The position numbers and the translations under genes are program-made. A stretch of 64,000 bases of DNA from Dactylosporangium fulvum. Lineage in GTDB: Bacteria; Actinomycetota; Actinomycetes; Mycobacteriales; Micromonosporaceae. The stretch is from assembly GCF_025137375.1 (NCBI RefSeq), contig NZ_CP073720.1, positions 1,140,501-1,204,500 on the forward strand. The letters run 5' to 3'. The notes under the pieces were generated by a model. The model had not been told where the DNA came from and did not search any database. It saw nothing but the letters and a program-made list of their open reading frames with translations. Positions 17,839 through 27,484 of this stretch are shown one piece after another (position 1 is the stretch's first letter; each line of letters starts with the position of its first letter).

Positions 17839-18160
17839 CCTGACCGCGCTCGCCTGACCGCGCTCGCCTGACCGCGCTCGCCTGACCGCGCTCGCCTGAC
17901 CGCGCTCGCCTGACCGCGCTCGCCTGACCGCGCTCGCCTGACCGCGCTCGCCTGACCGCGCTCGCCTGACCGCGCTCGCCTGACCGCGCTCGCCTGACCG
18001 CGCTCGCCTGACCGCGCTCGCCTGACCGCGCTCGCCTGACCGCGCTCGCCTGACCGCGCTCGCCTGACCGCGCTCGCCTGACCGCGCTCGCCTGACCGCG
18101 CTCGCCTGACCGCGCTCGCCTGACCGCGCTCGCCTGACCGCGCTCGCCTGACCGCGCTCA
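17839..18160. repeat. Minisatellite: 14-bp unit, 23 tandem copies
   Basis: CCTGACCGCGCTCG is repeated head to tail 23 times without gaps. Only the last base of the final copy differs. It fills the space between two convergent genes (the DUF4245 gene and xseB). Because 14 is not a multiple of 3, each frame repeats every 42 nt. One minus-strand frame is open (ARSGERGQASAVRR repeats), but nothing suggests it is translated. Such perfect identity implies recent expansion or active homogenisation, and copy number probably varies among strains. Confidence 0.95.
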
Positions 18161-18258
18161 GCTCACCCGCCGCGCCCGGCCCGCCCGGGCTGGCGAAGGC
18201 CGCGGCGGACTTCCGCACCGAAGGCCGCTGCGGTTGTCGGCGCGGACGCCAACGACGC

Positions 18259-18456
18259 CTACGACGGCGTGAGGCGGGCCCGCGCGGTGTCGAGCCAACG
18301 CTGGCAGATCACAGCCAGCTCCTCGCCCCGCTCCCACAGCGCCAGCGACTCCTCGAGCGTTGTCCCGCCCGACTCGAGCTTCTCGACCACGGTGGCCAGC
18401 TCCGCGCGGGCCTGCTCATACGACAGCTCGGGCCGCTCCGCTTGCGGTTCGCTCAC
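18259..18456 (-). CDS. xseB: Exodeoxyribonuclease VII small subunit
   Basis: 65-residue XseB, mostly helical, with the family pattern LSYEQARAELATVVEKLESGGTTLEESLALWERGEELAVICQRWLDTAR. Several copies bind each XseA to form exonuclease VII, which degrades single-stranded DNA to oligonucleotides. The ATG lies 5 nt after the stop of a GNAT gene that separates it from xseA, so all three are probably co-transcribed. The minisatellite begins 98 bp past its stop. Confidence 0.95.
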   Translation of the reverse strand: MSEPQAERPELSYEQARAELATVVEKLESGGTTLEESLALWERGEELAVICQRWLDTARARLTPS

Positions 18457-18461
18457 TACGC

Positions 18462-19214
18462 CTACTCCTTCGTCAGGAACAGCACCGAATCGGTGCGCCG
18501 ATAGCCGACCCGCGCGTACACACGCTCCTGCGCGTCGCCAGCCGGGGTCAGGTAGACCAACGACGCCCCAGCCGCATGCGCGGTGCGCGTCAACTGGAGG
18601 GTCAGTGCCCCGCCGATGCCGCGCCGCTCGTACTTCTGCCGCACTCCGATGCCGGCCACCTCGCTGATCCCGTCGCGGACGGCGACCGCCACCCCGCCGC
18701 CGGCCGGCTCGCCGGACGTCGCGTCACGGGCGAACAGCGCGATCTGCCCGGCGGCGGACCTGCTCCGCGCCGCGGCGAGGTGCTCGGCGGACGGCAGCGG
18801 CTCGCCGAACGCCTCGTGCTGCGCCGACAGCATGCCGATCAGTTCCTCGTCGGAGGCGGGGGTGACGAGCTCGATGCCCTCGGGGACCGGCTGGTCGACC
18901 TCGGCCCCGGGCGGGCACTCCATGAGCGGCAACCGGTCGCTGACCACGAAGCCGGCCGCGAGCAGCGCCGGCTCGACGGCCGGGGCATGGCCGGGCAGGT
19001 ACTCCAGCCGCGGCGTCCGCGACCTGCTGGTGAACGCCTCGACCAGCGCTGCGACATCGTCGGGGCCGGGCATGGCGCCCGGGTCAGGGATGGCGTAGTT
19101 GAGGTAGACGTTGGGGTCGTGACCGGTGATCGTCACCGTGAACGGTCCCGCCCGGACCACTTCGCGCCCATGGCTCGCGCTCGCGAGCATGTACTCCTGG
19201 ATGCGCTGCGACAA
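18462..19214 (-). CDS. GNAT family N-acetyltransferase (within the xse operon)
   Basis: About 250-residue acetyltransferase. The C-terminal GNAT fold shows motif A in VAGIGVRQKYERRGIGGALTLQLTRTAHAAGASLVYLTPAGDAQERVYARVGY, with Q/RxxGxG-type acetyl-CoA loop RRGIGG. The N-terminal half (VYLNYAIPDPGAMPGPDDVAALVEAF) looks like a degenerate second GNAT-like half. TTG at 19214 is preferred because GAAAGGA lies 9 nt before it. GTG at 19232, overlapping the xseA stop as GTGA, has no ribosome site but is possible. It sits between xseA and xseB with gaps of 14 and 5 nt. The substrate is unknown. Confidence 0.86.
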   Translation of the reverse strand: MSQRIQEYMLASASHGREVVRAGPFTVTITGHDPNVYLNYAIPDPGAMPGPDDVAALVEAFTSRSRTPRLEYLPGHAPAVEPALLAAGFVVSDRLPLMECPPGAEVDQPVPEGIELVTPASDEELIGMLSAQHEAFGEPLPSAEHLAAARSRSAAGQIALFARDATSGEPAGGGVAVAVRDGISEVAGIGVRQKYERRGIGGALTLQLTRTAHAAGASLVYLTPAGDAQERVYARVGYRRTDSVLFLTKE

Positions 19215-19228
19215 AAGAGATCGTCCTT

Positions 19229-20449
19229 TCACCCGTCGACGGTGGCGGCGAGCTCGCCCTCGGCGAGGCGGATGCGGAGCTGGTCCTTGACCGACACGTC
19301 GGCCGGCGATCGCACGACGGTGCCGTCCTCGCGCTGGACGATGGCGTAACCGCGCTGGAGGGTCGCCGACGGCGACAGCGTGCGAAGCCGGGCGAGGGTG
19401 TGGGCCAGCTCGGTGCCGGCCCGGTCGAGGCGGTGGCTGAGGTTGCGTGTGGCCCGGTCGCGGAGGGCGACCACCTCCGCCGCCCGGGTGTCGACCATGG
19501 TGAGGGGTCGGGCGATCGACGGCCGCGACCGCAGCGCGTCCAACCGGTGCTGCTCGCGGTCGAGCAGCCCACGAAGGGCGCGGTCGAGCCGCTGCTTGGC
19601 CTGGCCGATGAGGCGCAGCTCGTCGTTCAGGTCGGGCACGATGCGCTTGGCGGCGTCGGTCGGCGTGGATGCCCGCACGTCGGCCACGAAGTCGACGAGC
19701 GGGATGTCGGTCTCGTGCCCGACGGCCGACACGACAGGGGTGCGGCAGGCGAACACCGCCCGGCACAGCGCCTCGTCGGAGAACGGCAGGAGATCCTCGG
19801 TCGAGCCGCCGCCGCGCGCCAGCACGATCACATCGATCGTCTCGTCACGGTCGAGCACCGCGAGCGCGTCGACGATCTGCGGGACGGCCGACGGCCCCTG
19901 CACGGCCACGTTGATCACCCGGAACTCGACGGTGGGCCACCGGCGGCGGGCGTTGGTCAGCACGTCGCGCTCCGCCGCGCTGGCCCGCCCGGTGATCAGC
20001 CCCACCCGGCCGGGCAGGAACGGCAGCCGCCGCTTGCGCGCCCGGTCGAACAGCCCCTCGGCTGCCAGCAGCTTCTTCACCTGCTCGAGGCGGGCGAGCA
20101 GCTCACCCAGTCCGACTTGCCGGATCTCGTCGGCGCGCAGGCTGAGCGAACCCCGTGCCGCATAGAACTCCGGCCGTGCGTGCACGACGATCCGCGCGCC
20201 GTCGGCCAGCCCCGGCGCTCCGAGATCGACCACGTCACGATTGGTGGTCACGGTCAGGCTGAGGTCGGCCGACGGATCGCGCAGCGTCAGGAAAACGGTG
20301 TTGGTGCCGGGGCGGCGGGTGATCTGTGCCACCTGCCCGTCCACCCAGATCCAGCCGAGTTTGCCGATCCAGGCGCCGATCTTCTGGCTGACCACACGCA
20401 CCGGCCACGGCGCGTCGCTCGTGGATGCTGGCTGTTGTGGCGTGGTCAT
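19229..20449 (-). CDS. xseA: Exodeoxyribonuclease VII large subunit
   Basis: 406-residue catalytic subunit. An N-terminal OB-fold (about 15-115, [29 protein letters not shown]) precedes the ExoVII catalytic domain with [35 protein letters not shown], and [34 protein letters not shown], then a coiled-coil arm and a small C-terminal segment. ATG at 20449 lies 6 nt after TAGGGT, so the transcript is probably leaderless. It heads the xseA-GNAT-xseB operon. Confidence 0.96.
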   Translation of the reverse strand: MTTPQQPASTSDAPWPVRVVSQKIGAWIGKLGWIWVDGQVAQITRRPGTNTVFLTLRDPSADLSLTVTTNRDVVDLGAPGLADGARIVVHARPEFYAARGSLSLRADEIRQVGLGELLARLEQVKKLLAAEGLFDRARKRRLPFLPGRVGLITGRASAAERDVLTNARRRWPTVEFRVINVAVQGPSAVPQIVDALAVLDRDETIDVIVLARGGGSTEDLLPFSDEALCRAVFACRTPVVSAVGHETDIPLVDFVADVRASTPTDAAKRIVPDLNDELRLIGQAKQRLDRALRGLLDREQHRLDALRSRPSIARPLTMVDTRAAEVVALRDRATRNLSHRLDRAGTELAHTLARLRTLSPSATLQRGYAIVQREDGTVVRSPADVSVKDQLRIRLAEGELAATVDG

Positions 20450-20483
20450 AGCGACACCCTACGCACCCTGACTGACATTTTTC

Positions 20484-21128
20484 TCAGCCCCGCAGATACG
20501 CCAACACGGCGCGCACCCGCCGGTGCTGGTCGTCGTCGTCCGCCGGCAACTCGAGCTTGGCGAACACACTGCCGATGTGCTTGGCGACCGCCGCATCGCT
20601 CACCGACATCGTGCGCGCGATCGCAGTGTTGGACCGCCCCTCGGCCATCAGCGCGAGCACCTCCCGCTCCCGAGGGGTCAGGCGGGACAGCGGATCGCGG
20701 CGACGTCCGAGCAGTTGCGCCACGACCTCCGGGTCGACCACCGTGTGCCCGGCGCCGACCCGATCGACCGCGTCGACGAACTCGGCGATGTCACCGATAC
20801 GGTCCTTCAACAGGTATCCGACGCCTCCGCGCCGCCCGGACTCCAGCAGTTCGGCGGCGTAGGTCTGCTCGACGTACTGACTCAGCACCAAAACCGCCAG
20901 CTTCGGATCGGCGGCCCGGAGCTTGATCGCCGCTTGGAGGCCCTCGTCGCTGAACCCCGGTGGCATGCGGACATCCGTCACGACGAGGTCCGGCTGGTGG
21001 GCACGCACCTCGTCGATCAGCGCCGGGGCGTCACCAACAGCGGCGACGACCTCGTGCCCGAATCGTTGCAGCAGTCCCTTGATGCCCTCGCGGATGAGCA
21101 CCCCGTCCTCGGCTATCACGACCTGCAC
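20484..21128 (-). CDS. NarL/LuxR family response regulator
   Basis: 214-residue regulator. The receiver domain (1-120) has EDG, phospho-acceptor Asp52 in LVVTDVRMPP and Lys about 104 in YLLKDRIGD. The C-terminal LuxR HTH reads LTPREREVLALMAEGRSNTAIARTMSVSDAAVAKHIGSVFAKL. GTG at 21128 overlaps the end of the sensor kinase gene by 13 bp, so the pair is coupled. By position it is likely to control the divergent ABC exporter genes at 22464-25558. Confidence 0.94.
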   Translation of the reverse strand: MQVVIAEDGVLIREGIKGLLQRFGHEVVAAVGDAPALIDEVRAHQPDLVVTDVRMPPGFSDEGLQAAIKLRAADPKLAVLVLSQYVEQTYAAELLESGRRGGVGYLLKDRIGDIAEFVDAVDRVGAGHTVVDPEVVAQLLGRRRDPLSRLTPREREVLALMAEGRSNTAIARTMSVSDAAVAKHIGSVFAKLELPADDDDQHRRVRAVLAYLRG

Positions 21129-22321
21129 GGAATCTCCACGTGCACCACCGTAGGACCGCCGATGGGGCTCGCGAACGACACCTTGCCCTCCAGCGCGGCG
21201 ACCCGGTCGGCGAGCCCGGTCAGACCGGTGCCCCGCGCAGGGTCGGCGCCTCCCTGCCCGTCGTCGCGGATCTGCACGCTGAGCCGGTCGAACCTGACCG
21301 ACGCCGCCACTCTGGCCCTTCTGGCCCCGCTGTGCTTCGTGACGTTGGTCAGCGCCTCGACAACGGCGAAGTACGCCGCGACCTCGACGGACTGCGGCAG
21401 CCGGTGCGGGATGGCCAGGTCCAGGTCGACCGGCACGGTAGCCCGATCCGCCACCTCGCGCAGCGCCGCGTCGAGTCCCCGATCGGTGAGGATCTTGGGA
21501 TGTACCCCGCGGATCAGTTCCCGCAGATCCGTGAGTGCCTCCTTGGTCAGCCGGTGCGCACGCTCGACCGACTCGGCGGCGGGTGACTCGTCGGGTAGTT
21601 CCATGCGCGCTATGCCGAGTTCCATGCTGAGCGCCAGGAGCCGTTGCTGGGCCCCGTCGTGCAGGTCGCGCTCGATGCGCCGGCGCTCGATCTCGAACGC
21701 GTCCACCAGTCGGGCCCGCGACTGAGTCAGCTCGACCAGCCGGGGGTCGTTGTCGTCCATGCGGGGAGCCAGGATCGCTCTGGCCATTGCCGCTCGCACC
21801 CCCGCCCACCCCGCCAGCGGATACGCCGACGCGACGGCCAGGACGAGACCGGCCATCGACAGGAGCGACGTCAGCCAGAGTGGAACCTGGTCGATGTAGG
21901 CCGGGCCGAACATCAGCGATGTCACCACTGTGGTGACCCCCGCGATCACGATCATGTCGACCCAGCACAGGATCGAGATCATGAGCATGGTGTAGCCGAG
22001 CTCGCGCCACGTCACCCCTTCTTTCAAACGGAAGTAGACCCACGGTCGGACCCCAGGCTTGTCCGGCGTCCGGTGCGGGTCGGTCACCCCGTTCTCGTCG
22101 ACCAGGCCGAGCCGCCATCGTTCGATCCGCGCGACAGGGATGCCGGACAGCGCCACGGCCACGATGCTCGCGAGCCCCACCAGAACCACGCTGAACAGCG
22201 CACCCAGCACGATGACGGCGACCAGCACCGCGATGGTGGCCAGCCCGAGAACCCCGCCCGTGCTGAGGTACACGAAAGAGCGCCACGGCCACCGCGAAGA
22301 GAGGAACTTCGTCGGTGGCAT
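21116..22321 (-). CDS. Sensor histidine kinase, HisKA_3 (NarL-system) type
   Basis: 401-residue membrane kinase. Four or more hydrophobic segments in residues about 20-190 form a 'sensor' type membrane domain without a large outside loop, as in kinases that sense membrane stress or work with a transporter. The dimerisation domain has RRRIERDLHDGAQQRLLAL with the phospho-acceptor His. The HATPase shows VVEALTNVTKHSGA, DDGQGGAD and GTGLTGLADRVAAL. ATG at 22321 is used. GTG at 22384 is also in frame, but the -10-like box TACTGT ends only 2 nt before it. Its regulator overlaps downstream. Confidence 0.92.
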   Translation of the reverse strand: MPPTKFLSSRWPWRSFVYLSTGGVLGLATIAVLVAVIVLGALFSVVLVGLASIVAVALSGIPVARIERWRLGLVDENGVTDPHRTPDKPGVRPWVYFRLKEGVTWRELGYTMLMISILCWVDMIVIAGVTTVVTSLMFGPAYIDQVPLWLTSLLSMAGLVLAVASAYPLAGWAGVRAAMARAILAPRMDDNDPRLVELTQSRARLVDAFEIERRRIERDLHDGAQQRLLALSMELGIARMELPDESPAAESVERAHRLTKEALTDLRELIRGVHPKILTDRGLDAALREVADRATVPVDLDLAIPHRLPQSVEVAAYFAVVEALTNVTKHSGARRARVAASVRFDRLSVQIRDDGQGGADPARGTGLTGLADRVAALEGKVSFASPIGGPTVVHVEIPCRS

Positions 22322-22463
22322 GTGGACTGCTTCGAGAACTGATCGGACCGGCACAGGGGCGACGGTACCGGCGGCGAGGCCCACGCACAGTAGAGCTGGG
22401 TATACCTCAAAGTGTCGACCCTGCGTGACTGTGCCCGGCCGCCGGAGCCGGTTTGCTCGACGT

Positions 22464-23219
22464 GTGACGACGACGCTGCAGATCCACCATGCGGTCGAGT
22501 TGTGGTCGGCGACCCGGCGCTACGGCGCGGGGGAGCAGGCCGTGACAGCCCTCGACCAGGTATCCGTCGGGTTCGCCCCGGCGAGCTTTACCGCTGTGAT
22601 GGGCCCGTCCGGCTCCGGCAAGTCCACACTGCTGCACTGCGCCGCAGGCCTGGACCGGGTCACCGCAGGACGGGTGCTCATCGACGGCGTCGAGTTGACG
22701 CCACTGTCCGAGAAAGCGCTCACCCGCCTGCGCCGCGAGCGGGTCGGCTTCGTCTTCCAGGCCTTCAACCTGGTCGGTGCGCTCACTGCCGAGCAGAATG
22801 TCGAGCTTCCGCTCCGCCTCGCCGGGCGACGCGCCCAGCGTGGGCAGGTCCGCGCGATGCTGCAAGAGGTCGGGCTGGCCGACCGGGCAGGGCACCGGCC
22901 GAGCGAGCTGTCCGGCGGACAGCAGCAGCGGGTGGCGATCGCCCGTGCACTCGTGACCCGCCCAGCGGTGCTCTTCGCCGACGAGCCCACCGGGGCGCTG
23001 GACAACACAGCGTCGCGCGAGGTGCTGCGGCTGCTCCGTTCCGCCGTCGACAGGCACGCACAAACGGTTGTCATGGTCACCCACGATCCCCTCGCGGCCG
23101 CACACGCAGACCGGGTGCTGTTTCTAGCCGACGGCGTGATCGTCGACGAGTTGCGGGAGCCGCGCGGCGCCGAGCAGATCGCGGCCCGGATGGCCCACCT
23201 GGAGACGAGGGACGTTTGA
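22464..23219 (+). CDS. ABC transporter ATPase (MacB/LolD type)
   Basis: 251-residue ATPase. Walker A GPSGSGKSTLLHCAAGLD, Q-loop FVFQAFNLVGALTAEQNVELPLRLAG, signature ELSGGQQQRVAIARAL, Walker B VLFADEPTGALD and H-loop MVTHDPLAA are complete. The PTGALD form is typical of the MacB/LolD/FtsE group that drives FtsX-like permeases. Start is GTG at 22464 (VTTTLQIHHAVELW). Its stop overlaps the ATG of the permease gene (TGATG). The kinase/regulator pair is divergent next to it, an arrangement common for antimicrobial-peptide or envelope-stress exporters. Confidence 0.94.
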   Translation: MTTTLQIHHAVELWSATRRYGAGEQAVTALDQVSVGFAPASFTAVMGPSGSGKSTLLHCAAGLDRVTAGRVLIDGVELTPLSEKALTRLRRERVGFVFQAFNLVGALTAEQNVELPLRLAGRRAQRGQVRAMLQEVGLADRAGHRPSELSGGQQQRVAIARALVTRPAVLFADEPTGALDNTASREVLRLLRSAVDRHAQTVVMVTHDPLAAAHADRVLFLADGVIVDELREPRGAEQIAARMAHLETRDV

Positions 23220-25558
23220 TGAGCCTTGCAAAAGCCATGGTGCGGTACCGGTGGGCAAGCTTCATCGGCACCTTCGTCGCGCTCCTCCTCGGGGTGGCCG
23301 TCATCTCGGGCAGCCTGGCGCTGTGGGCCTCCGCGCAGCCCCGGGTGCCGGCCGCGCTCTCGGCCGCGGAGGTGCTGGTCGCCTCGCCGCGATACGACCC
23401 GCCGGAGGGCGGTATCCCGTCGTACCGGCCTTGGTCGCCGGACGAGCTGGACCAGTTGGTCGAGCGGCTGGGCCGGATCCCGGGCGTGGACTCGGCGGTG
23501 CCGGACCGCAGCTTCTATGTGCAGCGACTGGTCGACGGAAAGCCGGTCGGTGACGCCGGTGATGCGGTCCACAGTGGACGCGGATGGGCGTCGGCGGGCC
23601 TGGGGCCGCATCAGTTGAAGAGTGGAAGGCCGCCGGAAAGATCCGACGGTGTCGTGGTGGACGCGGCGCTCGGCCTGCCGGTCGGCGCGACCCTTCCGGT
23701 GGTGACGGCCGCCGGCCCGGCGACATGGATGGTGACCGGGACGATCGACGGTCCCGGCTTCTACGTCGACGATGCGACGGCCCGCTCGCTGGCCGGCGGT
23801 GTTCGTGTCATCGGTCTGCGACTCGCACCCGGCACGTCGCCCACGGAGGTCGCCGACCGGCTCGATCTCGGTGCGCTCGGCACGCCGTTGACCGGTGCCG
23901 CTCGGTCCGCGGTGGAGCCCGAGCGGGACTCACGGACGCGGTGGATCGGCGCGCAGCTCATCATCGCGACCGTGCTGGTCGGCGGGTTCGTTGCGGTGTT
24001 CGTGGTGGCCTCGACGTGTGCATTCAGTGCGTCGCAGCGCCGCCGCGAGATCGGGCTGCTGCGGACGATCGGTGCGACACCCGGCCAGGTGCGCAGACTG
24101 CTGCTCGCCGAGGTGGTGCTGGTCGCACTCGGTGCCGGTGTGCTCGGTTCCGTGTTCGGGGCGCTGCTGGCTCCGCTGCTGGAGGGGCCGCTCGTGGCTG
24201 TCGGGCTGGAGCCGACCGGGTTCCAGGTCGGGTTCTCCTGGTGGGCGGTCGTCGTGTCGCTGCTGACGGGGCTTGTCGTGGCGGCGCTCGGGGTGTGGCT
24301 GTCGGCGCGGCGGGCGAGCCAGGTGCCAGCGCTCGACGCATTGCGCGAAGCCGCCGTCGAGAAGCGGCCGATGACGCTGTCGCGGTGGGTGTTCGGGCTG
24401 CTTGCCGTGGTCGTCGGTGGCGGGCTTGCGGTGCTGGTGCCGGGGTCGACCGCGGAGCAGAAGCCGACGGTCGTGCTCGGTTCGGCGATGGTGCTGCTGG
24501 TGGCGGCGGCCCTCTTGGCGCCCGTTGTCGTGGTGCCGTTGGTCCGGCTGGTCACCTGGCCGGCGCGCCGGGGCGCGACCGGCATGCTGGTCCGCGAGGG
24601 CACCCTGGTCGCGGCACGGCGGGTGGCGTCGACCGCAGCGCCGGTGCTGGCGGCGGTCGGATTTGCGGTGCTGCTGGTCGGCACATCTCAGACCGCTCTC
24701 GAGGCGGTAGGCATTGAGGACACCGCGAAGATCCCGGAGACGGCGGTCGTCGTGCCGGCATCGGCGCCGGGCCTGTCCGAGGCGGCGGTGGTGGCGCAGC
24801 AGGGCCGGTCGGAGTTGGTGAGCACGGTGTTCCTCACGTCAGGCAAGCCGATCCGCGCCGCCGGTTCCCCGACGGCCGACGGGCTCTTCGCGGCGCCGTC
24901 GCTCGGGTGGAACGCCGGACAGGCCGTGCCTTTGCGGTTCGAGGACGGCACCGTGCAGACGATGACCGTTTCGGCCGTGCGGGACGACGCGCTGATCGAC
25001 ACGGTGGTGCTGCCAAGGGCACTGCTCCGGGCGCACGACCCGACGGCATTGACCGAGGTCGTGTACCTCGCGGGGTCGTTCACGGCGACACCCGGCGCCG
25101 AGCAGGTGACCGCGCGGGAGTACGTCGAACGGGAGGCCGGCGAGGAGGGCGACCTGATCAACCTGTTCTTGGCGGTGCTGCTGGGGATCTCGGTGGGCTA
25201 CACGGGGCTGGCGGTGGCCAGCACGCTGCTCATGGCGACGTACGGGCGGCGGCAGGAATTCGTCACACTGCACCGCACCGGGGCGACGGCCGGCCAGGCG
25301 GTCCGCGTCGTGGTGGTCGAGGCGCTGCTTGCGGTGCTGACTGGCACGTTGCTGGGGCTGGCGGTCGCGGTGCCGGCGCTGTTCGAGGCTCGAGCGGGGC
25401 TGCAGGACGAGATCGGCGCTGAGGTGACCCTCGTCATGCCCTGGACGACACTCTTCGCTGTGGTCGGTATGTGCGCGGTGCTGGCGGTGCTCGCGGGCAC
25501 GCTGCCCTTCCTGCGGCGAGGCGGGTTGTCGGTGGGGACACGTACCATGGCGGGGTGA
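23219..25558 (+). CDS. FtsX-like ABC transporter permease
   Basis: 779-residue permease. An N-terminal membrane segment (about 14-38) is followed by a large extracytoplasmic region, three membrane segments with the FtsX-type stretch [26 protein letters not shown] (about 275-300), and further segments. A second extracytoplasmic region then leads to a last FtsX-like block with [29 protein letters not shown]. Two FtsX units in one chain are usual for the 'DUF214' exporters of actinobacteria. It starts at ATG 23219, coupled to the ATPase. Its end overlaps the GTG of ispH. The substrate is unknown; antibiotic peptide or lipid export is the usual guess for this family. Confidence 0.92.
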   Translation: MSLAKAMVRYRWASFIGTFVALLLGVAVISGSLALWASAQPRVPAALSAAEVLVASPRYDPPEGGIPSYRPWSPDELDQLVERLGRIPGVDSAVPDRSFYVQRLVDGKPVGDAGDAVHSGRGWASAGLGPHQLKSGRPPERSDGVVVDAALGLPVGATLPVVTAAGPATWMVTGTIDGPGFYVDDATARSLAGGVRVIGLRLAPGTSPTEVADRLDLGALGTPLTGAARSAVEPERDSRTRWIGAQLIIATVLVGGFVAVFVVASTCAFSASQRRREIGLLRTIGATPGQVRRLLLAEVVLVALGAGVLGSVFGALLAPLLEGPLVAVGLEPTGFQVGFSWWAVVVSLLTGLVVAALGVWLSARRASQVPALDALREAAVEKRPMTLSRWVFGLLAVVVGGGLAVLVPGSTAEQKPTVVLGSAMVLLVAAALLAPVVVVPLVRLVTWPARRGATGMLVREGTLVAARRVASTAAPVLAAVGFAVLLVGTSQTALEAVGIEDTAKIPETAVVVPASAPGLSEAAVVAQQGRSELVSTVFLTSGKPIRAAGSPTADGLFAAPSLGWNAGQAVPLRFEDGTVQTMTVSAVRDDALIDTVVLPRALLRAHDPTALTEVVYLAGSFTATPGAEQVTAREYVEREAGEEGDLINLFLAVLLGISVGYTGLAVASTLLMATYGRRQEFVTLHRTGATAGQAVRVVVVEALLAVLTGTLLGLAVAVPALFEARAGLQDEIGAEVTLVMPWTTLFAVVGMCAVLAVLAGTLPFLRRGGLSVGTRTMAG

Positions 25559-26547
25559 CTGGTTCGAAGCGCGTCCTGCTCGCGAAGCCCCGTGGCTACT
25601 GTGCTGGTGTGGACCGTGCGGTCCAGACGGTCGAGGAAGCGTTGAAGCTCTACGGCGCGCCGATCTACGTCCGCAAGGAGATCGTGCACAACAAGCACGT
25701 GGTCAGCACGCTGCAGGCCAAGGGCGCGATCTTCGTCGAGGAGAACGAGCAGGTGCCGGAGGGCGCCACGGTAGTGTTCTCCGCCCATGGCGTAGCGCCT
25801 GAGGTGCACGAGCAGGCCAAGGCCCGCTCGCTCAAGGCGATCGACGCGACCTGCCCGCTGGTCACCAAGGTCCACCAGGAGGCCCGCCGGTTCGCTGCCG
25901 ACGACTACGACATCCTGCTCATCGGGCACGAGGGGCACGAAGAGGTCATCGGCACGACCGGTGAGGCCCCGGCGCACATCCAGCTCGTTGACGGGCCGGA
26001 CAGCGTCGACAAGGTCGCCGTCCGTGACCCGTCCAAGGTGGTCTGGCTGTCGCAGACCACGCTGTCGGTGGACGAGACCCTTGAGACCGTGGCCCGGCTG
26101 AAGAAGAAGCTGCCGCTGCTGATGTCGCCGCCGAGCGACGACATCTGCTACGCGACCTCCAACCGGCAGGACGCCGTCAAGGTCATGGCGCCCCAGTGTG
26201 ATGTCGTGCTCGTCGTCGGCTCGCAGAACTCCTCCAACTCGCAGCGCCTGCGCGAGGTCGCCGTCGATGCGGGGGCCAGGGCCGGCTACCTGATCGACTT
26301 CGCCACCGAGATCCAGGAAGAGTGGCTGGCCGGAGCGACCACGATCGGCGTCACGTCGGGTGCCTCGGTGCCGGACGAACTGGTGATGGAGGTGCTCGAC
26401 TTCCTGGCTGAGCGCGACTTCACCGACGTCGCCGAGATCACCACCGCGCAGGAGAAGCTGGTCTTCTCGCTGCCGCAGGAGCTCAAGCGAGACATGAAGG
26501 CCGGCGCCGCAGCCCGTGCCGCAGAGGTCGCCAAGACGTTGAGCTGA
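25555..26547 (+). CDS. ispH: 4-hydroxy-3-methylbut-2-enyl diphosphate reductase
   Basis: 330-residue IspH (LytB), the last enzyme of the MEP pathway, which makes IPP and DMAPP by reductive dehydration on a [4Fe-4S] cluster. The three cluster cysteines are in [12 protein letters not shown] (Cys16), [11 protein letters not shown] (Cys100) and [10 protein letters not shown] (Cys198). VGSQNSSNS and [17 protein letters not shown] are also typical. GTG at 25555 overlaps the permease stop (GTGA), but TACCAT at 25543-25548, 6 nt upstream, suggests its own leaderless promoter inside the end of the permease gene. It supplies substrate for the prenyl synthase at 3595. Electrons come from a ferredoxin or flavodoxin. 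Confidence 0.97.
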   Translation: MTGSKRVLLAKPRGYCAGVDRAVQTVEEALKLYGAPIYVRKEIVHNKHVVSTLQAKGAIFVEENEQVPEGATVVFSAHGVAPEVHEQAKARSLKAIDATCPLVTKVHQEARRFAADDYDILLIGHEGHEEVIGTTGEAPAHIQLVDGPDSVDKVAVRDPSKVVWLSQTTLSVDETLETVARLKKKLPLLMSPPSDDICYATSNRQDAVKVMAPQCDVVLVVGSQNSSNSQRLREVAVDAGARAGYLIDFATEIQEEWLAGATTIGVTSGASVPDELVMEVLDFLAERDFTDVAEITTAQEKLVFSLPQELKRDMKAGAAARAAEVAKTLS

Positions 26548-26915
26548 GCGCGGAGGGCGTCGCCGTCATCGTGATCGCCCGGTGGCGGCACGCTGCCTTG
26601 CCGCTGTCGGACGGTTTGTCCGCCTGCTCGCCGCTCGACGCCTTTCGGCCGGCCGTCTTTCGGCCGGTGACATGCTGACCGTGGACGCCGATTCGTGTCG
26701 GTTCGGCCCGGTTCGGTACGACTCGATGACGCCAACACCCTCGAACTGGCATGCCGCGCAGCACTGCCCGGCGTGCCCGTGCCGGCCTGGCGTGGGTGAC
26801 CATGCTTGTCCGGCCCCGTTGGGCGAGTTGTGGCTCCTCCCGCGTTAATCCCGGCGGCGACGGCATCGTCAAGCAGGGCGTGCCGGACGATCTGGTGGCA
26901 TGAGAGTCGGTGCGG
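26548..26915. other. Intergenic stretch with no gene found
   Basis: These 368 bp lie between ispH and the convergent small gene at 26916. I see only a short direct repeat (CTTTCGGCCGGC-like, about 26642-26667) and no strong hairpin or coding frame. Confidence 0.6.
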
Positions 26916-27305
26916 CTAGCGCGCGGTGGCGATCACGCTGATCGGCGGATCACCGTGGCTGTACAGCGTGTCGACGACGACCTTCAGTCCAGGGTTGGCC
27001 CGGACACGGTCGTACGCTCGAAGCTTGATCTGGTCGCGGTCGAAGTCGATTCGGTCCGGCTTGCCGGGCTGGTACCGCACCCAGGTCTCCTCGCCGATCA
27101 TCGGCCCAGCAGTGCCGCGCAGCTGGACGTTGATCGACGCGACGAACGGCGCGGCGTCGTCGGGGAAGACGTTCACGTGCACCGTGTACCGCGACGCGCG
27201 CGTGTTGCCATGCGAGTCGACGTTCTGCAGGCCGAATTCGACGTGGGCGATCTCCCCGCGTGCGGTGATCGCGTTGGCGCCGGGTTTCCGGCCGAGTCCG
27301 AACAT
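26916..27305 (-). CDS. Conserved hypothetical protein
   Basis: 129-residue protein with no signal peptide or membrane segment, probably beta-rich and cytoplasmic (RYTVHVNVFPDDAAPFVASINVQLRGTAGPMIGEETWVRYQPGKPDRIDFDRDQ). I do not recognise a catalytic motif. The regular alternation and the single-domain length resemble uncharacterised actinobacterial proteins often kept as singletons. ATG at 27305 is well supported: TAGCGT lies 7 nt upstream, the leaderless signature. Codon use is normal for the window. It faces ispH tail to tail. Confidence 0.8.
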   Translation of the reverse strand: MFGLGRKPGANAITARGEIAHVEFGLQNVDSHGNTRASRYTVHVNVFPDDAAPFVASINVQLRGTAGPMIGEETWVRYQPGKPDRIDFDRDQIKLRAYDRVRANPGLKVVVDTLYSHGDPPISVIATAR

Positions 27306-27428
27306 GCCGGGGACGCTAGGGCGTGGCGCGCCGAGTTGCGATCATGTGTGCGACACAGTCGTGTACGTCCCCCGACACCGGCTTGCGAGCCAGAACCGGA
27401 CATTTGGCCTACTTCCCGACCAAGTCAA

Positions 27429-27484
27429 AGCTGATCGTGGAGTTCTTTGGTGCCCATGGCAACCAAAAAACTCCACGATCAGCT
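27429..27484. repeat. Long hairpin element, second type
   Basis: AGCTGATCGTGGAGTT (from 27429) pairs with AACTCCACGATCAGCT (to 27484). The inner part TTTGGT-GCC / GGC-AACCAAA extends the stem with a mismatch and a bulge, and the tip is CAT. A decayed relative with GATCGTGGAG...TGGTTGCC...GGCAGCCA...CTCCAC lies at 58182-58221. It is not next to an obvious 3' end, being 123 bp upstream of the minus-strand gene that ends at 26916. Confidence 0.8.

Noticed and set aside
17839..18160. CRISPR array
   Set aside because: Units are 14 bp and directly adjacent with no spacers. No cas genes.
17751..18218. Minus-strand frame encoding ARSGERGQASAVRR repeats
   Set aside because: It is the 14-bp minisatellite read through. 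No start signal, and it also covers the end of the DUF4245 gene.
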